Notes: generated by a model from the letters alone, not told the origin. Positions 18,136-27,299 are shown, numbered from the stretch's first letter. The stretch is 64,000 bases of DNA from Marinobacterium sp. LSUCC0821 (GCF_012848475.1 NZ_CP051666.1:953501-1017500); one strand, 5' to 3'. A program made the numbers and translations.

Positions 18136-18975
18136 TCACTCTCCCAAATAGACTTGCTTAACGCGATCATTGCTCTGCACCTGATCCATTGTGCCCTCTG
18201 CAAGAACACTACCCTGGTGCAGTACTGTTACTGTGCGACCACCCTCAGAGAGATTTCGAACAAACTCCATATCGTGCTCTACAACAACAACTGAGTGTTT
18301 ACCTGCAAGAGATACCAACAGCTCGGCCGTCTTATCCATCTCTTGGTGGGTCATACCAGCAACAGGCTCATCGACAAGAAGAAGTCGTGGGCGCTGCATC
18401 AACAGCATACCAATCTCTAACCACTGCTTTTGACCATGCGAAAGAGAACCGGCTTCTTTGTTCGTCTGCTCAGACAGACCAATCAACTTCTGCACTTCAG
18501 CGATACGATCTAACTGCTCTGAGTTTAGCTTCGCCTTGTAGAGAGAGATAAAGTCACGGGATTGCGCCATCGCAAGCTCTAAGTTGGCAAAGACTGAGAG
18601 GTTTTCAAAGACAGTCGGTTTCTGGAACTTACGACCAATACCCGCCTCTGCTATGGCTGGCTCATCCATCTTAAGAAGATCAATCGTTTGACCAAAAAAG
18701 GCGGTACCTGAATCGGGTTTAGTCTTACCAGTAATGATATCCATCATGGTTGTTTTACCCGCTCCGTTTGGACCGATGATGCATCGCAGCTCGCCATCTC
18801 TAATGTAGAGATCAAGATTATTGATCGCTTTAAAACCGTCAAAGCTAACTGAGAGACCCTCAAGGTAGAGAAGAATCTGCTTATCGACGTTAAGTTTTTC
18901 ACTCTGAGTCGGTTGTACGAAGCTAAATACCTGATCACGACGCACAAACTCTTGTATCGAAGATTGAATACTCAC
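18136..18975 (-). CDS. urtD: Urea ABC transporter ATP-binding protein UrtD
   Basis: A 279-residue LivG-type ABC ATPase, Walker A GPNGAGKTTMMD, signature LSHGQKQWLEIGML, Walker B RLLLVDEPVAGMT. The KQWLEI variant of the signature is characteristic of urea transporter UrtD. About 30 residues precede the ABC domain. The start codon overlaps the urtC stop codon (ATGA). It works at the inner face of the cytoplasmic membrane with UrtE, UrtB and UrtC. Confidence 0.95.
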   Translation of the reverse strand: MSIQSSIQEFVRRDQVFSFVQPTQSEKLNVDKQILLYLEGLSVSFDGFKAINNLDLYIRDGELRCIIGPNGAGKTTMMDIITGKTKPDSGTAFFGQTIDLLKMDEPAIAEAGIGRKFQKPTVFENLSVFANLELAMAQSRDFISLYKAKLNSEQLDRIAEVQKLIGLSEQTNKEAGSLSHGQKQWLEIGMLLMQRPRLLLVDEPVAGMTHQEMDKTAELLVSLAGKHSVVVVEHDMEFVRNLSEGGRTVTVLHQGSVLAEGTMDQVQSNDRVKQVYLGE

Positions 18976-20057
18976 TGTGCAGCCTCCTTCGATTTAATAA
19001 GACCAATCACACCCTTAGGAAGGAATAGAGTCACTAGAACAAACAGACCACCCAGTGCGAACAACCAAACCTCCGGAAGCTCGACAGTGAAGTAGGATTT
19101 TGCATAGTTGATTAGCACCGCACCGATCACGGCACCATAAAGTGATGCACGACCACCCACAGCAACCCAAACTACTACCTCGATTGAGTTAAGTGGTGAG
19201 AACTCATTGGGGTTGATAATACCAACCTGCGGCACATAAAGAGCTCCGGCAACACCGGCGATCATTGCAGAGATAGTGAATATCCAGAGTTTGATATTTT
19301 CAACACGGTAGCCCATGAAACGGGCACGTGATTCAGAATCACGGACTGCGACACTGGCACGTCCTGCTCGGCTCTCGGTGATAGCACGGCTCACCAGGTA
19401 ACCGATAATCAAAGCAACTGCACTGGCGATAAAGAGTCCAAGTTTAGTGCTCTCTTCAGAGAGGCTAAAGCCAAGGATATCTTTAAAGTCTGTTAAGCCA
19501 TTATTACCGCCAAAGCCCATCTCATTGCGGTAGAACGCAAGCATCAGCGCATAGGTTAATGCTTGGGTGATAATCGATAGATAAACACCTGAAACACGTG
19601 AACGGAAAGCCAGAGCACCAAATACAAACGCCAAGATACCCGGTATCACCATGACCATCAGCATCGCGAACCAGAACTGATCAAATCCATGCCAAAACCA
19701 CGGCAGCTCTTGCCAGTTTAGGAAGACCATAAAGTCAGGCAGTTCAGGGTTACCGTAGACACCACGATCACCGATCTGACGCATCAGATACATACCCATC
19801 GCATAGCCACCTAGCGAGAAGAAAGCGGCATGACCGAGAGTTAAAATCCCTAAGTAGCCCCACACCAGGTCAACAGCGACTGCGAGCAACGCAAGCGTTA
19901 GATATTTACCCAATATAGCGATTGAGTAAGTTGGCAGATGAAACATCGAGTCTGCCGGCAGCGAGTTTAAAAACGGCACAGCGACTATCAGCAGCACCAA
20001 CACCGAAATTAACCAGCGACCGCCACGATCATTTTGAAGAAGTTTAGTCAGAAACAT
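18972..20057 (-). CDS. urtC: Urea ABC transporter permease UrtC
   Basis: A 361-residue LivM-type membrane permease with about nine or ten hydrophobic segments. Family blocks are VDLVWGYLGILTLGHAAFFSLGGY, GGNNGLTDF and SRVSGVYLSIITQALTYA. ATG 20057 (MFLTKLLQND) is chosen, four bases after the urtB stop codon; a longer in-frame extension from 20165 would lie inside urtB. It pairs with UrtB to form the pore. Confidence 0.94.
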   Translation of the reverse strand: MFLTKLLQNDRGGRWLISVLVLLIVAVPFLNSLPADSMFHLPTYSIAILGKYLTLALLAVAVDLVWGYLGILTLGHAAFFSLGGYAMGMYLMRQIGDRGVYGNPELPDFMVFLNWQELPWFWHGFDQFWFAMLMVMVIPGILAFVFGALAFRSRVSGVYLSIITQALTYALMLAFYRNEMGFGGNNGLTDFKDILGFSLSEESTKLGLFIASAVALIIGYLVSRAITESRAGRASVAVRDSESRARFMGYRVENIKLWIFTISAMIAGVAGALYVPQVGIINPNEFSPLNSIEVVVWVAVGGRASLYGAVIGAVLINYAKSYFTVELPEVWLFALGGLFVLVTLFLPKGVIGLIKSKEAAQ

Positions 20058-20061
20058 ATCA

Positions 20062-21675
20062 TCAACCCTCTGCTGCTCGACCACGTTGCGGGAACAGACC
20101 ACGCGGGCGCTTCTGGATAAATAGAATAATGAATACAAGCACAAGGATCTTGGCGAGTACTGCACCTGCCCAAGGCTCCATCACCTTGTTAGCAAGACCG
20201 AGACTCAAACCAGCAACAAGCGTACCCCAGAGGTTGCCAACACCACCAAACACCACAACCATGAATGAGTCGATGATGTAAGCCTGACCCAAGTTAGGAC
20301 CGACGTTGGTAAGCTGAGATAGCGCCACACCGGCAACGCCTGCTACGCCCGAACCTAGGCCAAAGGTCATCGCATCTACCCACTCAGAGCGAACCCCCAT
20401 TGCACGAGCCATAGCGCGGTTTTGCGATACTGCGCGAACTTGAAGCCCTAAACGCGTGCGTTTCATCACCAAAGAGAGCGCGATAAAGACAAAGATGCAG
20501 AAGAAGATGATGTAGAGGCGGCTTTCAGTTAACGCCAGTACTGGATTGATCTGAATTGACCCCGACATCCAATCGGGCGTCTCCACGCTCCGGTTAAGCG
20601 GTGAGAAGATCGAACGCACCGCCTGCTGCAGAACAAGCGAAATACCAAAGGTTGCAAGAAGCGTCTCAAGCGGGCGACCGTATAGAAAACGAATGACACC
20701 GCGCTCTATTGCGATACCAACTAAACCTGAAACAACAAACGCTGCAGGAATAGCGACAAACAGCGAGTTCTCAATCGCATTAGGCATGAGCAGTTGCACT
20801 ACATAGGTGGTGTAGGCGCCAATCATAATGAGCTCACCGTGCGCCATATTAATAACGCCCATGACGCCAAATGTAATAGCGAGGCCGATACCCGCAAGCA
20901 CCAGCACAGAACCTAAACTTAAGCCGAAGTAGACGGTCTCAATGCCTGCATAGAAAGAGGCCTGATCCTGAATAGCTTTAACTGCTCTTTGAGCTTGAGC
21001 TTTGAGCGATTCATCTGAGGTGGCATCAATAAATTGATTGAGTGCAGCTAGTGCAGCTGGCTCCAGTGTTTGACTCAGAGCAGTGACTGCACTAGAAGCC
21101 ACTTCGGTATCAGCCGAGTTTAGATCTGCCACTGCAAGCACAATTGAGAAGGCGCTGCGCACATCGGCATCAGACTCCTTCTCAAATAGATTTCGAACCT
21201 TCAGGATAATATCTGAAGATGGGTTACCGATTAGGTCTAGCGCCGCCTGGCGACGAACCTCAGGAACAGCATCGACAAGCGCACCTGTAGCTAAAATAGA
21301 TGCGAAATGTTCACGCAGAGTATTGTTGATGCTGACACGCTTAAAATCGCGTTTCGACTTGATGGTGACCTGCTCGTTATCGCGCAGTCTAACTGCAACA
21401 GCCCCCGTCGATGCATCCTCAACTAGATAGAGTTGATCCTCTTTTTTCTGGTAGTAGAGTTGGCTATCCAACATTAGTTTTACGAGATTAAGAGCCTCTG
21501 GTGCATCGGCAGCTAACCACTGCTCAACAATGGCACCCTTCTCATCAAACTTTGCATCAATCAGCGTTTTTTCATACTGATCAAACTCGGCACTGCCTGC
21601 ATTCACTTGCATCGAAACAAAAGCTACAAGAGCAATAAGGAGTGTCTGTAGAAACGTTACGCGCACACTACGCAT
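20062..21675 (-). CDS. urtB: Urea ABC transporter permease UrtB with N-terminal extension
   Basis: A 537-residue protein. Residues 1-24 look like a signal peptide (MRSVRVTFLQTLLIALVAFV... then NAGSAEFDQYEK). Residues 25-240 form a soluble, probably periplasmic, helical extension with HEAT-like repeats (VPEVRRQAALDLIGNPSSD). The rest is a LivH-type permease (VYFGLSLGSVLVLAGIGLAITFGVMG, INMAHGELIMIGAY, LFGGRP-like loops). This extended form is normal for UrtB. ATG 21675 is preferred; in-frame codons upstream reach into a hairpin-containing gap. Confidence 0.93.
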   Translation of the reverse strand: MRSVRVTFLQTLLIALVAFVSMQVNAGSAEFDQYEKTLIDAKFDEKGAIVEQWLAADAPEALNLVKLMLDSQLYYQKKEDQLYLVEDASTGAVAVRLRDNEQVTIKSKRDFKRVSINNTLREHFASILATGALVDAVPEVRRQAALDLIGNPSSDIILKVRNLFEKESDADVRSAFSIVLAVADLNSADTEVASSAVTALSQTLEPAALAALNQFIDATSDESLKAQAQRAVKAIQDQASFYAGIETVYFGLSLGSVLVLAGIGLAITFGVMGVINMAHGELIMIGAYTTYVVQLLMPNAIENSLFVAIPAAFVVSGLVGIAIERGVIRFLYGRPLETLLATFGISLVLQQAVRSIFSPLNRSVETPDWMSGSIQINPVLALTESRLYIIFFCIFVFIALSLVMKRTRLGLQVRAVSQNRAMARAMGVRSEWVDAMTFGLGSGVAGVAGVALSQLTNVGPNLGQAYIIDSFMVVVFGGVGNLWGTLVAGLSLGLANKVMEPWAGAVLAKILVLVFIILFIQKRPRGLFPQRGRAAEG

Positions 21676-21739
21676 AGGTTCATCCTTTTCGGTAGTAAAA
21701 AGGCGACATCGGTATAAATTATCCGTGCCGCCTGTTTGA

Positions 21740-21757
21740 GGAACCCTTTCGGGTTCC
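21740..21757 (-). promoter_or_regulatory. Intercistronic hairpin between urtA and urtB
   Basis: GGAACCC and GGGTTCC form a 7-bp stem around a four-base loop, in the 102-base gap between urtA and urtB. There is no T-tract, so it is not a full terminator. Stem-loops at this place in binding-protein transporter operons often stabilise the upstream mRNA and give the binding protein higher expression than the permeases. Confidence 0.55.
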
Positions 21758-21777
21758 AACAACATTAGATCTTCAAA

Positions 21778-23061
21778 TTAGAAGTTCTGGCCTGAACAGG
21801 TCGCAGTTTTAACGTTGTAGTTACCGCACGACAGTGGCTGACGCCAATCAGAGATAAGATCTTTCGAACCCTCTAGGAAGTCAGACCAAGCATCACCAAC
21901 AACTAGACCAGAGGTTGAAGATACAACTTCGAACTGGCCATCATCCTGGATCTCACCGATAAGCACTGGTTTAGAGATATGGTGGTTGGGCATCATGGTT
22001 GATAGACCACCTGTTAGGTTAGGTACAGAGACACCGATAAGCGCATCCTGAACCGCAGCTGGGTCTGTAGTACCCGCTTTCTCCACCGCTTTAACCCACA
22101 TGTTGAAACCGATGTAAGAGGCTTCCATAGGGTCGTTCGTTACACGCTTTTCATCACCGATAAACTTGTGCCAGCTATCGATGAACTCATCGTTCTCTTC
22201 AGCATCAACGCTCATGAAGTAGTTCCATGCAGCTAGGTGACCTACGAGTGGAGAAGTATCCATACCAGATAGCTCTTCCTCACCTACAGAGAAGGCAACA
22301 ACAGGAATATCAGATGAACTAATACCCTGTGAACCTAGCTCTTTGTAGAACGGTACGTTTGCATCACCGTTGATCGTTGAGACAACAGCGGTTTTCTTGC
22401 CTGCTGAACCAAATTTCTTGATATCAGATACGATCGACTGCCAATCAGAGTGACCGAATGGTGTGTAGTTGATCATGATGTCTGATTCAGCAACACCATG
22501 ACTCTTCAAGTAAGCATCTAGGATTTTGTTAGTGGTACGTGGGTAAACGTAGTCAGTACCCGCAAGAACCCAACGCTCTACACCTAGGTCATTCATTAGG
22601 TAATCAACAGCTGGGATAGCCTGCTGGTTAGGCGCAGCACCAGTGTAGAAAACGTTTTTAGAAGACTCTTCACCTTCATACTGAACTGGGTAGAAAAGAA
22701 CGCTATCTAGCTCTTCGATGACAGGAAGCACCGATTTGCGAGATACAGATGTCCAACAACCGAAGATTGCATCTACCTTCTCTTTCTCTACAAGCTCACG
22801 CGCTTTTTCCGCGAATAGAGGCCAGTTTGATGCAGGGTCTACGACAACTGCTTCAAGTTTTTTACCAAGCACACCGCCCTTTTTGTTCTGCTCTTCAACA
22901 AGCATCAAGAGTGTATCTTTTAGCGTGGTTTCAGAGATCGCCATAGTGCCCGATAGCGAGTGCAGCACACCCACTTTGATCGTGTCGGCAGCGATTGCCA
23001 TGTTAGTAGCAGAAACAGCTAGTGCGAGTGCAGCAGATTTAAACATAGTTGACTTACGCAT
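21778..23061 (-). CDS. urtA: Urea ABC transporter substrate-binding protein UrtA
   Basis: A 427-residue periplasmic binding protein. A signal peptide (1-24, ending SATNMAIAA) precedes DTIKVGVLHSLSGTMAISE. The block IFGCWTSVSRKSVLPVIEE and LFYPVQYEGEESSKNVFYTGA are typical of UrtA as opposed to amino acid binding LivJ or amide binding AmiC. It begins the urt-ure unit and is the most strongly expected product. A sigma-54-type promoter lies upstream. Confidence 0.96.
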   Translation of the reverse strand: MRKSTMFKSAALALAVSATNMAIAADTIKVGVLHSLSGTMAISETTLKDTLLMLVEEQNKKGGVLGKKLEAVVVDPASNWPLFAEKARELVEKEKVDAIFGCWTSVSRKSVLPVIEELDSVLFYPVQYEGEESSKNVFYTGAAPNQQAIPAVDYLMNDLGVERWVLAGTDYVYPRTTNKILDAYLKSHGVAESDIMINYTPFGHSDWQSIVSDIKKFGSAGKKTAVVSTINGDANVPFYKELGSQGISSSDIPVVAFSVGEEELSGMDTSPLVGHLAAWNYFMSVDAEENDEFIDSWHKFIGDEKRVTNDPMEASYIGFNMWVKAVEKAGTTDPAAVQDALIGVSVPNLTGGLSTMMPNHHISKPVLIGEIQDDGQFEVVSSTSGLVVGDAWSDFLEGSKDLISDWRQPLSCGNYNVKTATCSGQNF

Positions 23062-23106
23062 CGGTGAGTTCTCCTTTGAGGTGTATTAATCCGATGAGTT
23101 CCTTAT

Positions 23107-23122
23107 TGCATCAGGCATGCCA
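23107..23122 (-). promoter_or_regulatory. Sigma-54 (RpoN) promoter of the urt-ure operon
   Basis: On the minus strand the sequence is TGGCATGCCTGATGCA. GG and GC fall at the exact -24/-12 spacing of the sigma-54 consensus TGGCAC-N5-TTGCA. The predicted transcription start is near 23096, about 35 bases before the urtA ATG. The 360-bp gap 23062-23421 also holds isolated NtrC-like half-sites upstream (TGCACC at 23243, GGTGCA at 23316), but no full consensus NtrC site. RpoN and NtrC control would fit nitrogen-limited expression of urea uptake. Confidence 0.75.
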
Positions 23123-23375
23123 ACTTTTTAAATTCAACCAATGAGTCAAAATTAAAATCATATAAAACAATGAGTTAAAATTTTAAATATTTTTAACACA
23201 GATTTATGTGACATTTGCGACTCTGTTTTTAGGATACTTTTATGCACCAACAAGGGGCGCAATATTTACGAAAAGCGACTCAATGGTGCGCAAAAATAAG
23301 CGGCACACCCATTTTGGTGCACTAAAAAAACGAGCTAATTTTCACTAGTGGATGTGTAAAAAACAGTAAAAAAGG

Positions 23376-23403
23376 GCAAAAAAAATCATGCACTTGGCAT
23401 GAT
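23376..23403 (-). terminator. Terminator of the zwf-pgl operon
   Basis: ATCATGC and GCATGAT form a stem around a five-base loop, just past the pgl stop codon on the minus strand. It is followed in that direction by a run of eight T. An A-tract on the other side could also serve opposing transcription. Confidence 0.8.
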
Positions 23404-23421
23404 CTTTTTAGAAAAATAGGC

Positions 23422-24117
23422 TTAGGGTGCCCAGTAGATATCGACCGGGGTTTTATCTTGGCGCAATACAGAGCGAATCGGCATCTGTTCAGTTGCGCCT
23501 TCGCCCAGTGCCGCCTCAAGAACAGGAGTTTTACCCTCGCCACAAAGGTGTACGAAGATACGTTTGCTGGCAAGTAGGCGTGGTAGGGAGAGTGTCATTC
23601 GTAGATGAGGGGCTACCGGAGGCGTAACACCCATGCAGACAGAGCCACCTGCAGGATCAATCGCAGCGGCAAGCTCTGGAGCATCAGGGAAGAAAGATGC
23701 CGTATGACCATCTTCACCCATACCCAGAATGACTGCATCAAAGATCTCTGGAAGAGATTCAAGCTCTTCTGAAAGCTCAGCCGCACCATCAAATGGTGTA
23801 TCTGCACCATTAAAGTGAGGGATAAAGTTTGCAGTTGCTGCTCTGTTTATAAGCAGATTGCTCTCTACTGACCGAGCGTTGCTATCGGCATGGGTATTAG
23901 GCACCCAGCGCTCATCAGCAAGGGTAACCCATACCTTTGACCAATCTAGATCGGCTTTAGATAGTGTTTGAAATAGAGCAGCAGGTGTTCGACCACCCGA
24001 TACAACCAGTGTTGCTCGGCCTTGGCTATCAATACCCGCCTGCAGAAGCTCTACAATCGAGTGCGCTAGCTGCTGCTCAAGCGACTCTCTATCTGGAAAA
24101 TTTATAATCTTTGTCAT
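23422..24117 (-). CDS. pgl: 6-phosphogluconolactonase
   Basis: A 231-residue cytosolic enzyme that hydrolyses 6-phosphogluconolactone to 6-phosphogluconate. Family blocks are TLVVSGGRTPAALFQTLS, WVTLADERWVPNTHADSN, VILGMGEDGHTASFFPDA and RMTLSLPRLLASKRIFVHLCGE. ATG 24117 (MTKIINFPD) lies five bases after the zwf stop codon. An in-frame TTG farther up overlaps zwf and is less likely. It is co-transcribed with zwf. Confidence 0.95.
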   Translation of the reverse strand: MTKIINFPDRESLEQQLAHSIVELLQAGIDSQGRATLVVSGGRTPAALFQTLSKADLDWSKVWVTLADERWVPNTHADSNARSVESNLLINRAATANFIPHFNGADTPFDGAAELSEELESLPEIFDAVILGMGEDGHTASFFPDAPELAAAIDPAGGSVCMGVTPPVAPHLRMTLSLPRLLASKRIFVHLCGEGKTPVLEAALGEGATEQMPIRSVLRQDKTPVDIYWAP

Positions 24118-24122
24118 AACGC

Positions 24123-25592
24123 TTACTCGTGCCAAGAGCGGCCATCACGCTCGATAAGAGCAATCGAACCGATCGGGCCCCAGGTACCTGCGTTGTATGG
24201 TTTAACTTCGTCGCCTACCTCTTTCCAAGCATCGATAAGCTGGTCACACCATGCCCAAGATGCTTCGATCTCATCACGACGAACGAACAATGACTGATCG
24301 CCTACCATCGACTCAAGCAGCAAACGTTCGTATGCGTCAGGTGTGCGGTGGTTAGGATCATCTTCACCAAAGTTAAGGTTAAGAGCACGATTTTGCAGGT
24401 TCATCCCCTGCTGCAAATCAAGCTGTTTCGTTACCACATGAAGACGGATGCCCTCTTCTGGCTGTAGGCGAATCACCAAACGGTTATTCACGATATCGCG
24501 CTGTTTTGGATCGAAGATGAAGTGAGGGTTGTTCTTATAAACGATCACAATCTCAGTCATCTTCGCTGGCATACGTTTACCGGTACGCAGATAGAATGGA
24601 ACACCAGCCCAACGCCAGTTATCGACATTCACGCGAAGAGAGACGAAGGTTTCGGTATTTGAGTTTGCTTTCTGCGCGCCATCTTCTTGCGCATAACCCA
24701 CCACAGCACTGCCATTGATAGAGCCTGCAGCATATTGACCACGTACAGCACGCTTGGTCACGTTCTCTGACGTAATTGGGTGTAGCGCTTTAAGTACGCG
24801 TACTTTCTCATCACGAATCGAGTCTGCATCCAACTTGCTTGGTGGGTTCATAGCCACCATACAAAGAAGCTGCAACAGGTGGTTCTGCACCATATCGCGC
24901 ATCTGCCCCACCTTGTCGTAGTAGCTCCAACGACCTTCTAGACCAACGGTTTCTGAAACTGTGATCTGTACATGATCGATCGCTGAGTTGTGCCACTGTG
25001 AACCAAATAGATTGTTAGCAAAGCGCAGCGCTAGAAGGTTCTGAACTGTCTCTTTGCCAAGGTAGTGGTCGATGCGGTAGATGCGATCTTCCTTAAAGTA
25101 GGTCGCAACCGTATCGTTAATCACTTTAGAGCTCGCAAGGTCGTGACCTATTGGCTTCTCGAGGACAATACGTGTCTGTTCGTTAATAAGCTCAGCGGAA
25201 CTTAGGTTTTTACAGATATCACCAAATACAGAAGGCGGCGTCGCTAGGTAGTTAACCATCACACGTGAAGCGTCTAGTTTCGCTGAGATCTTTTTGAAAT
25301 CTTCAGGCTTGGTCATGTCCACTTGAACATAATCAAGGCGAGCGGCGAAACGCTGCCACTCAGCATCACTCATTTCACCCGCTTTTAAGAATCGATCCAG
25401 AGTCTCTTTAACCGCCTCGACAAAACCTGCTTGGTCATGCTCGGTACGAGCCACACCAATGATCTTACTTTTTGGGTTAAGTAGATTAGCTTTATCCAAC
25501 TGAAATAGCGCAGGAAAAAGCTTACGCATCGCCAAATCACCCTTCGCGCCGAAGAGGACAAAATCACAGGCCTGATGCATTGGAATACTCAT
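24123..25592 (-). CDS. zwf: Glucose-6-phosphate 1-dehydrogenase
   Basis: A 489-residue NADP-dependent enzyme, first step of the Entner-Doudoroff route here. The N-terminal coenzyme fold DFVLFGAKGDLAMRKLFPALF and the active-site signature RIDHYLGKETVQN (with the catalytic His-Asp) are intact. The block MRDMVQNHLLQLLCMVAMNPP is also typical. It is followed at once by pgl. A HexR-like box lies 70 bases upstream of the start. Confidence 0.97.
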   Translation of the reverse strand: MSIPMHQACDFVLFGAKGDLAMRKLFPALFQLDKANLLNPKSKIIGVARTEHDQAGFVEAVKETLDRFLKAGEMSDAEWQRFAARLDYVQVDMTKPEDFKKISAKLDASRVMVNYLATPPSVFGDICKNLSSAELINEQTRIVLEKPIGHDLASSKVINDTVATYFKEDRIYRIDHYLGKETVQNLLALRFANNLFGSQWHNSAIDHVQITVSETVGLEGRWSYYDKVGQMRDMVQNHLLQLLCMVAMNPPSKLDADSIRDEKVRVLKALHPITSENVTKRAVRGQYAAGSINGSAVVGYAQEDGAQKANSNTETFVSLRVNVDNWRWAGVPFYLRTGKRMPAKMTEIVIVYKNNPHFIFDPKQRDIVNNRLVIRLQPEEGIRLHVVTKQLDLQQGMNLQNRALNLNFGEDDPNHRTPDAYERLLLESMVGDQSLFVRRDEIEASWAWCDQLIDAWKEVGDEVKPYNAGTWGPIGSIALIERDGRSWHE

Positions 25593-25660
25593 GAATCGCT
25601 CCTTTTAACCCACTCATTTAAGAATTTTTGAATGAGCTGACTAATCATGTAAAAAAGTTA

Positions 25661-25675
25661 TGTAATTTTAGTACA
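25661..25675. promoter_or_regulatory. HexR-like operator upstream of zwf
   Basis: TGTAATTTTAGTACA matches 12 of 15 positions of the HexR palindrome TGTAATTAAATTACA found perfectly before edd. It lies between zwf and the divergent epimerase gene. Confidence 0.6.
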
Positions 25676-25828
25676 TTTTCAGCGGTAATAGCCAGAAAAC
25701 TTTTATCCTATTTTTTTCAGATAAATTGCCGTTTTTGGTGTACATTACCAATGAATACGAGGCTTAAGGCGATTTATTCAATATCAAAGCCCAACTAGTC
25801 AAATGTAATTTTAATACCGGATTTCAAC

Positions 25829-26665
25829 ATGAATGTGACCAAACTAAGCGTTCAGAACAAACTAGATGCACTTGAACTTCGATTTGGCGAGAACCGATGC
25901 ACCCTAACCCTTCAGGGCGCGCACCTGACCAGCTTTATAAAAAGCGGGGTTGAGCAGCTATGGATGAGTCCTAAATGCATCATAGAAACGGGCAAACCCA
26001 TTCGCGGTGGTGTACCGGTTTGCTGGCCTTGGTTTGGAGCACATGCGACTGAAGCTACGTACCCAGCCCACGGCTTTGCCAGAACAGCCCTATGGTCAGT
26101 TGAAAGTGAAGAGTCCTGCACAGACTTTACCCGCATTGTCTTGAAACTCGAAAACCGATCAAGCAACACCCTCTTCCCATTTAAATGCATAGTAAGACTG
26201 CAAGTGACCTTGAGTGATTCATTGGAGCTCTCACTAATCACTCATAATAATGGGAGCGAAGCATTCCCACTAAGCCAGGCGCTTCACACCTACTTCCCAA
26301 TTAGTGATCTAAGTAGCGCTCGCATAGAGGGTCTCAAAGGATGTCACTACGCTGATAAGTTATTGGACTATGCAGAGAGTGTTGAGAGTCGAGAGCTGGT
26401 GTCATTGGAAGAGCCAACTGACCGTGTCTACTTCGATAGCAGCGAATCACTGAAACTCATTGATGGTGATACAACTCGCACCATACAAAAACAGAACAGC
26501 AACACGACTGTCGTTTGGAATCCAGGTTTTGATACCGCAGGAAAAATGACCGATATCGGTTCAGAGAATTTCCGCAGTTTCCTGTGTATTGAAGCCGCCA
26601 ATGCGATGTCAGATACGCGTATTGTTGAGCCGGGTGAGTCGGTTGTTTTGATTCAGAGATTCTAG
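25829..26665 (+). CDS. D-hexose-6-phosphate mutarotase (YeaD-like aldose epimerase)
   Basis: A 278-residue beta-sandwich enzyme that interconverts alpha and beta anomers of glucose 6-phosphate. The diagnostic block KPIRGGVPVCWPWFGAH is near residues 55-71, followed by HGFARTALW. The catalytic histidine is in SQALHTYFPI and the glutamate near IEAANAMSD in the C-terminal part. Galactose mutarotases are related but lack the RGGxPVCWPWFG block. It is divergent from zwf, whose substrate is the beta anomer, so the two probably act together. Confidence 0.88.
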   Translation: MNVTKLSVQNKLDALELRFGENRCTLTLQGAHLTSFIKSGVEQLWMSPKCIIETGKPIRGGVPVCWPWFGAHATEATYPAHGFARTALWSVESEESCTDFTRIVLKLENRSSNTLFPFKCIVRLQVTLSDSLELSLITHNNGSEAFPLSQALHTYFPISDLSSARIEGLKGCHYADKLLDYAESVESRELVSLEEPTDRVYFDSSESLKLIDGDTTRTIQKQNSNTTVVWNPGFDTAGKMTDIGSENFRSFLCIEAANAMSDTRIVEPGESVVLIQRF

Positions 26666-26674
26666 AACATCCTG

Positions 26675-26705
26675 TCGCGGCTTCCCTTCGGGAATGCGCT
26701 CCTAC
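26675..26705 (+). repeat. Dispersed repeat unit (TCGCGGCTTCCC...GCGCTCCTAC), copy 1
   Basis: A 31-bp unit beginning TCGCGGCTTCCCTTCGGGAA and ending ATGCGCTCCTAC, found just past the epimerase stop codon. Related units lie at 27042-27072, 27094-27129, 36278-36312, 36334-36360, 36782-36817 and 36836-36870. The unit resembles REP-type intergenic repeats of pseudomonads in its internal GAAGGG dyad. Confidence 0.75.
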
Positions 26706-27299
26706 ACTCGATCGGACGTGGACGATTGGCACTAGATTCGAATTTGGCACCCTATTTCCCCGTCCGACTGAGAACGAGCACGGTGCTCTTTTTCGGTTAA
26801 GAGCTTGTCAGGCTGAGGCCATGGACGGCCGAAGAGCACAACGGAGGCAGGAAGCCGACCTTGTGCGGCCCTGATAAGCTTCAGAAAAAGAGTATCGCGC
26901 GCAGTGTGCCGAAGGCCGAAGGAGCGGGGTGTCCTTTTGCTTACTTTTCCGACAAGGGAAAAGTAAGGCTGGCAGACGTCAGTCGGGTAGAACTGCTTTT
27001 TATCGTTCCATCCATGGCAATCGTCGCTCCTGCAAATACTGTCGCGGCTTCCCTTCGGGAATGCGCTCCAACAAGTAGCTAGGTAAATACACCGTAGGAG
27101 CGCATTCACGCAAAGCGGGAAGCCGCGAAATAGAAAATACCCGAATAACCCGGGGATTGCGCGTAATTCGACATACCCTAGAAATTGCTCCTGCACAAAT
27201 TTGTTCGGAACACATTTGAACAGCTTAAGCTGGCCCGAAGGGTGAGGGCAGGAAGCCCGAATATTTCTAGGATACCGGCCATCCATGGCCATAAAAAAA
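26697..27299 (-). repeat. 0.6-kb non-coding dispersed element, copy A
   Basis: This gene-free stretch between the epimerase gene and eda is almost the reverse complement of 35902-36709. Shared landmarks, in order from the right end, are: a T-tract then ATGGCCATGGATGGCC, a GGCCATCC palindrome, ATCCCCGGGTTATTCGGG, a paired set of GTAGGAGCGCATTC units, TCGTTCCATCCATGGC, a hairpin CTTACTTTTCC/GGAAAAGTAAG (26940-26967), GAGCACGGTGCTC, and CGGACGTGGACGATTGGCAC. It contains open frames, but codon use is unlike neighbouring genes and no RBS is visible, so it is treated as non-coding. Its right end is the T-tract of the eda terminator. Confidence 0.8.
27042..27129. repeat. Inverted pair of dispersed repeat units inside element A
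   Basis: A unit TCGCGGCTTCCCTTCGGGAA...GCGCTCCAAC (27042-27072) is followed by an inverted unit GTAGGAGCGCATTC...GAAGCCGCGA (27094-27129). The pair can fold into a long hairpin with a loop of about 20 bases. Confidence 0.75.

Noticed and set aside
23243-23322. Full NtrC binding site upstream of urtA
   Set aside because: TGCACC and GGTGCA half-sites exist but not with the consensus spacing of TGCACC-N5-GGTGCA, so only half-sites are claimed.
26732-27292. A 186-codon frame through dispersed element A
   Set aside because: It lies within a repeated non-coding element, lacks a ribosome site, and is rich in Arg, Cys and Pro unlike neighbouring proteins. It is reported only as a repeat.
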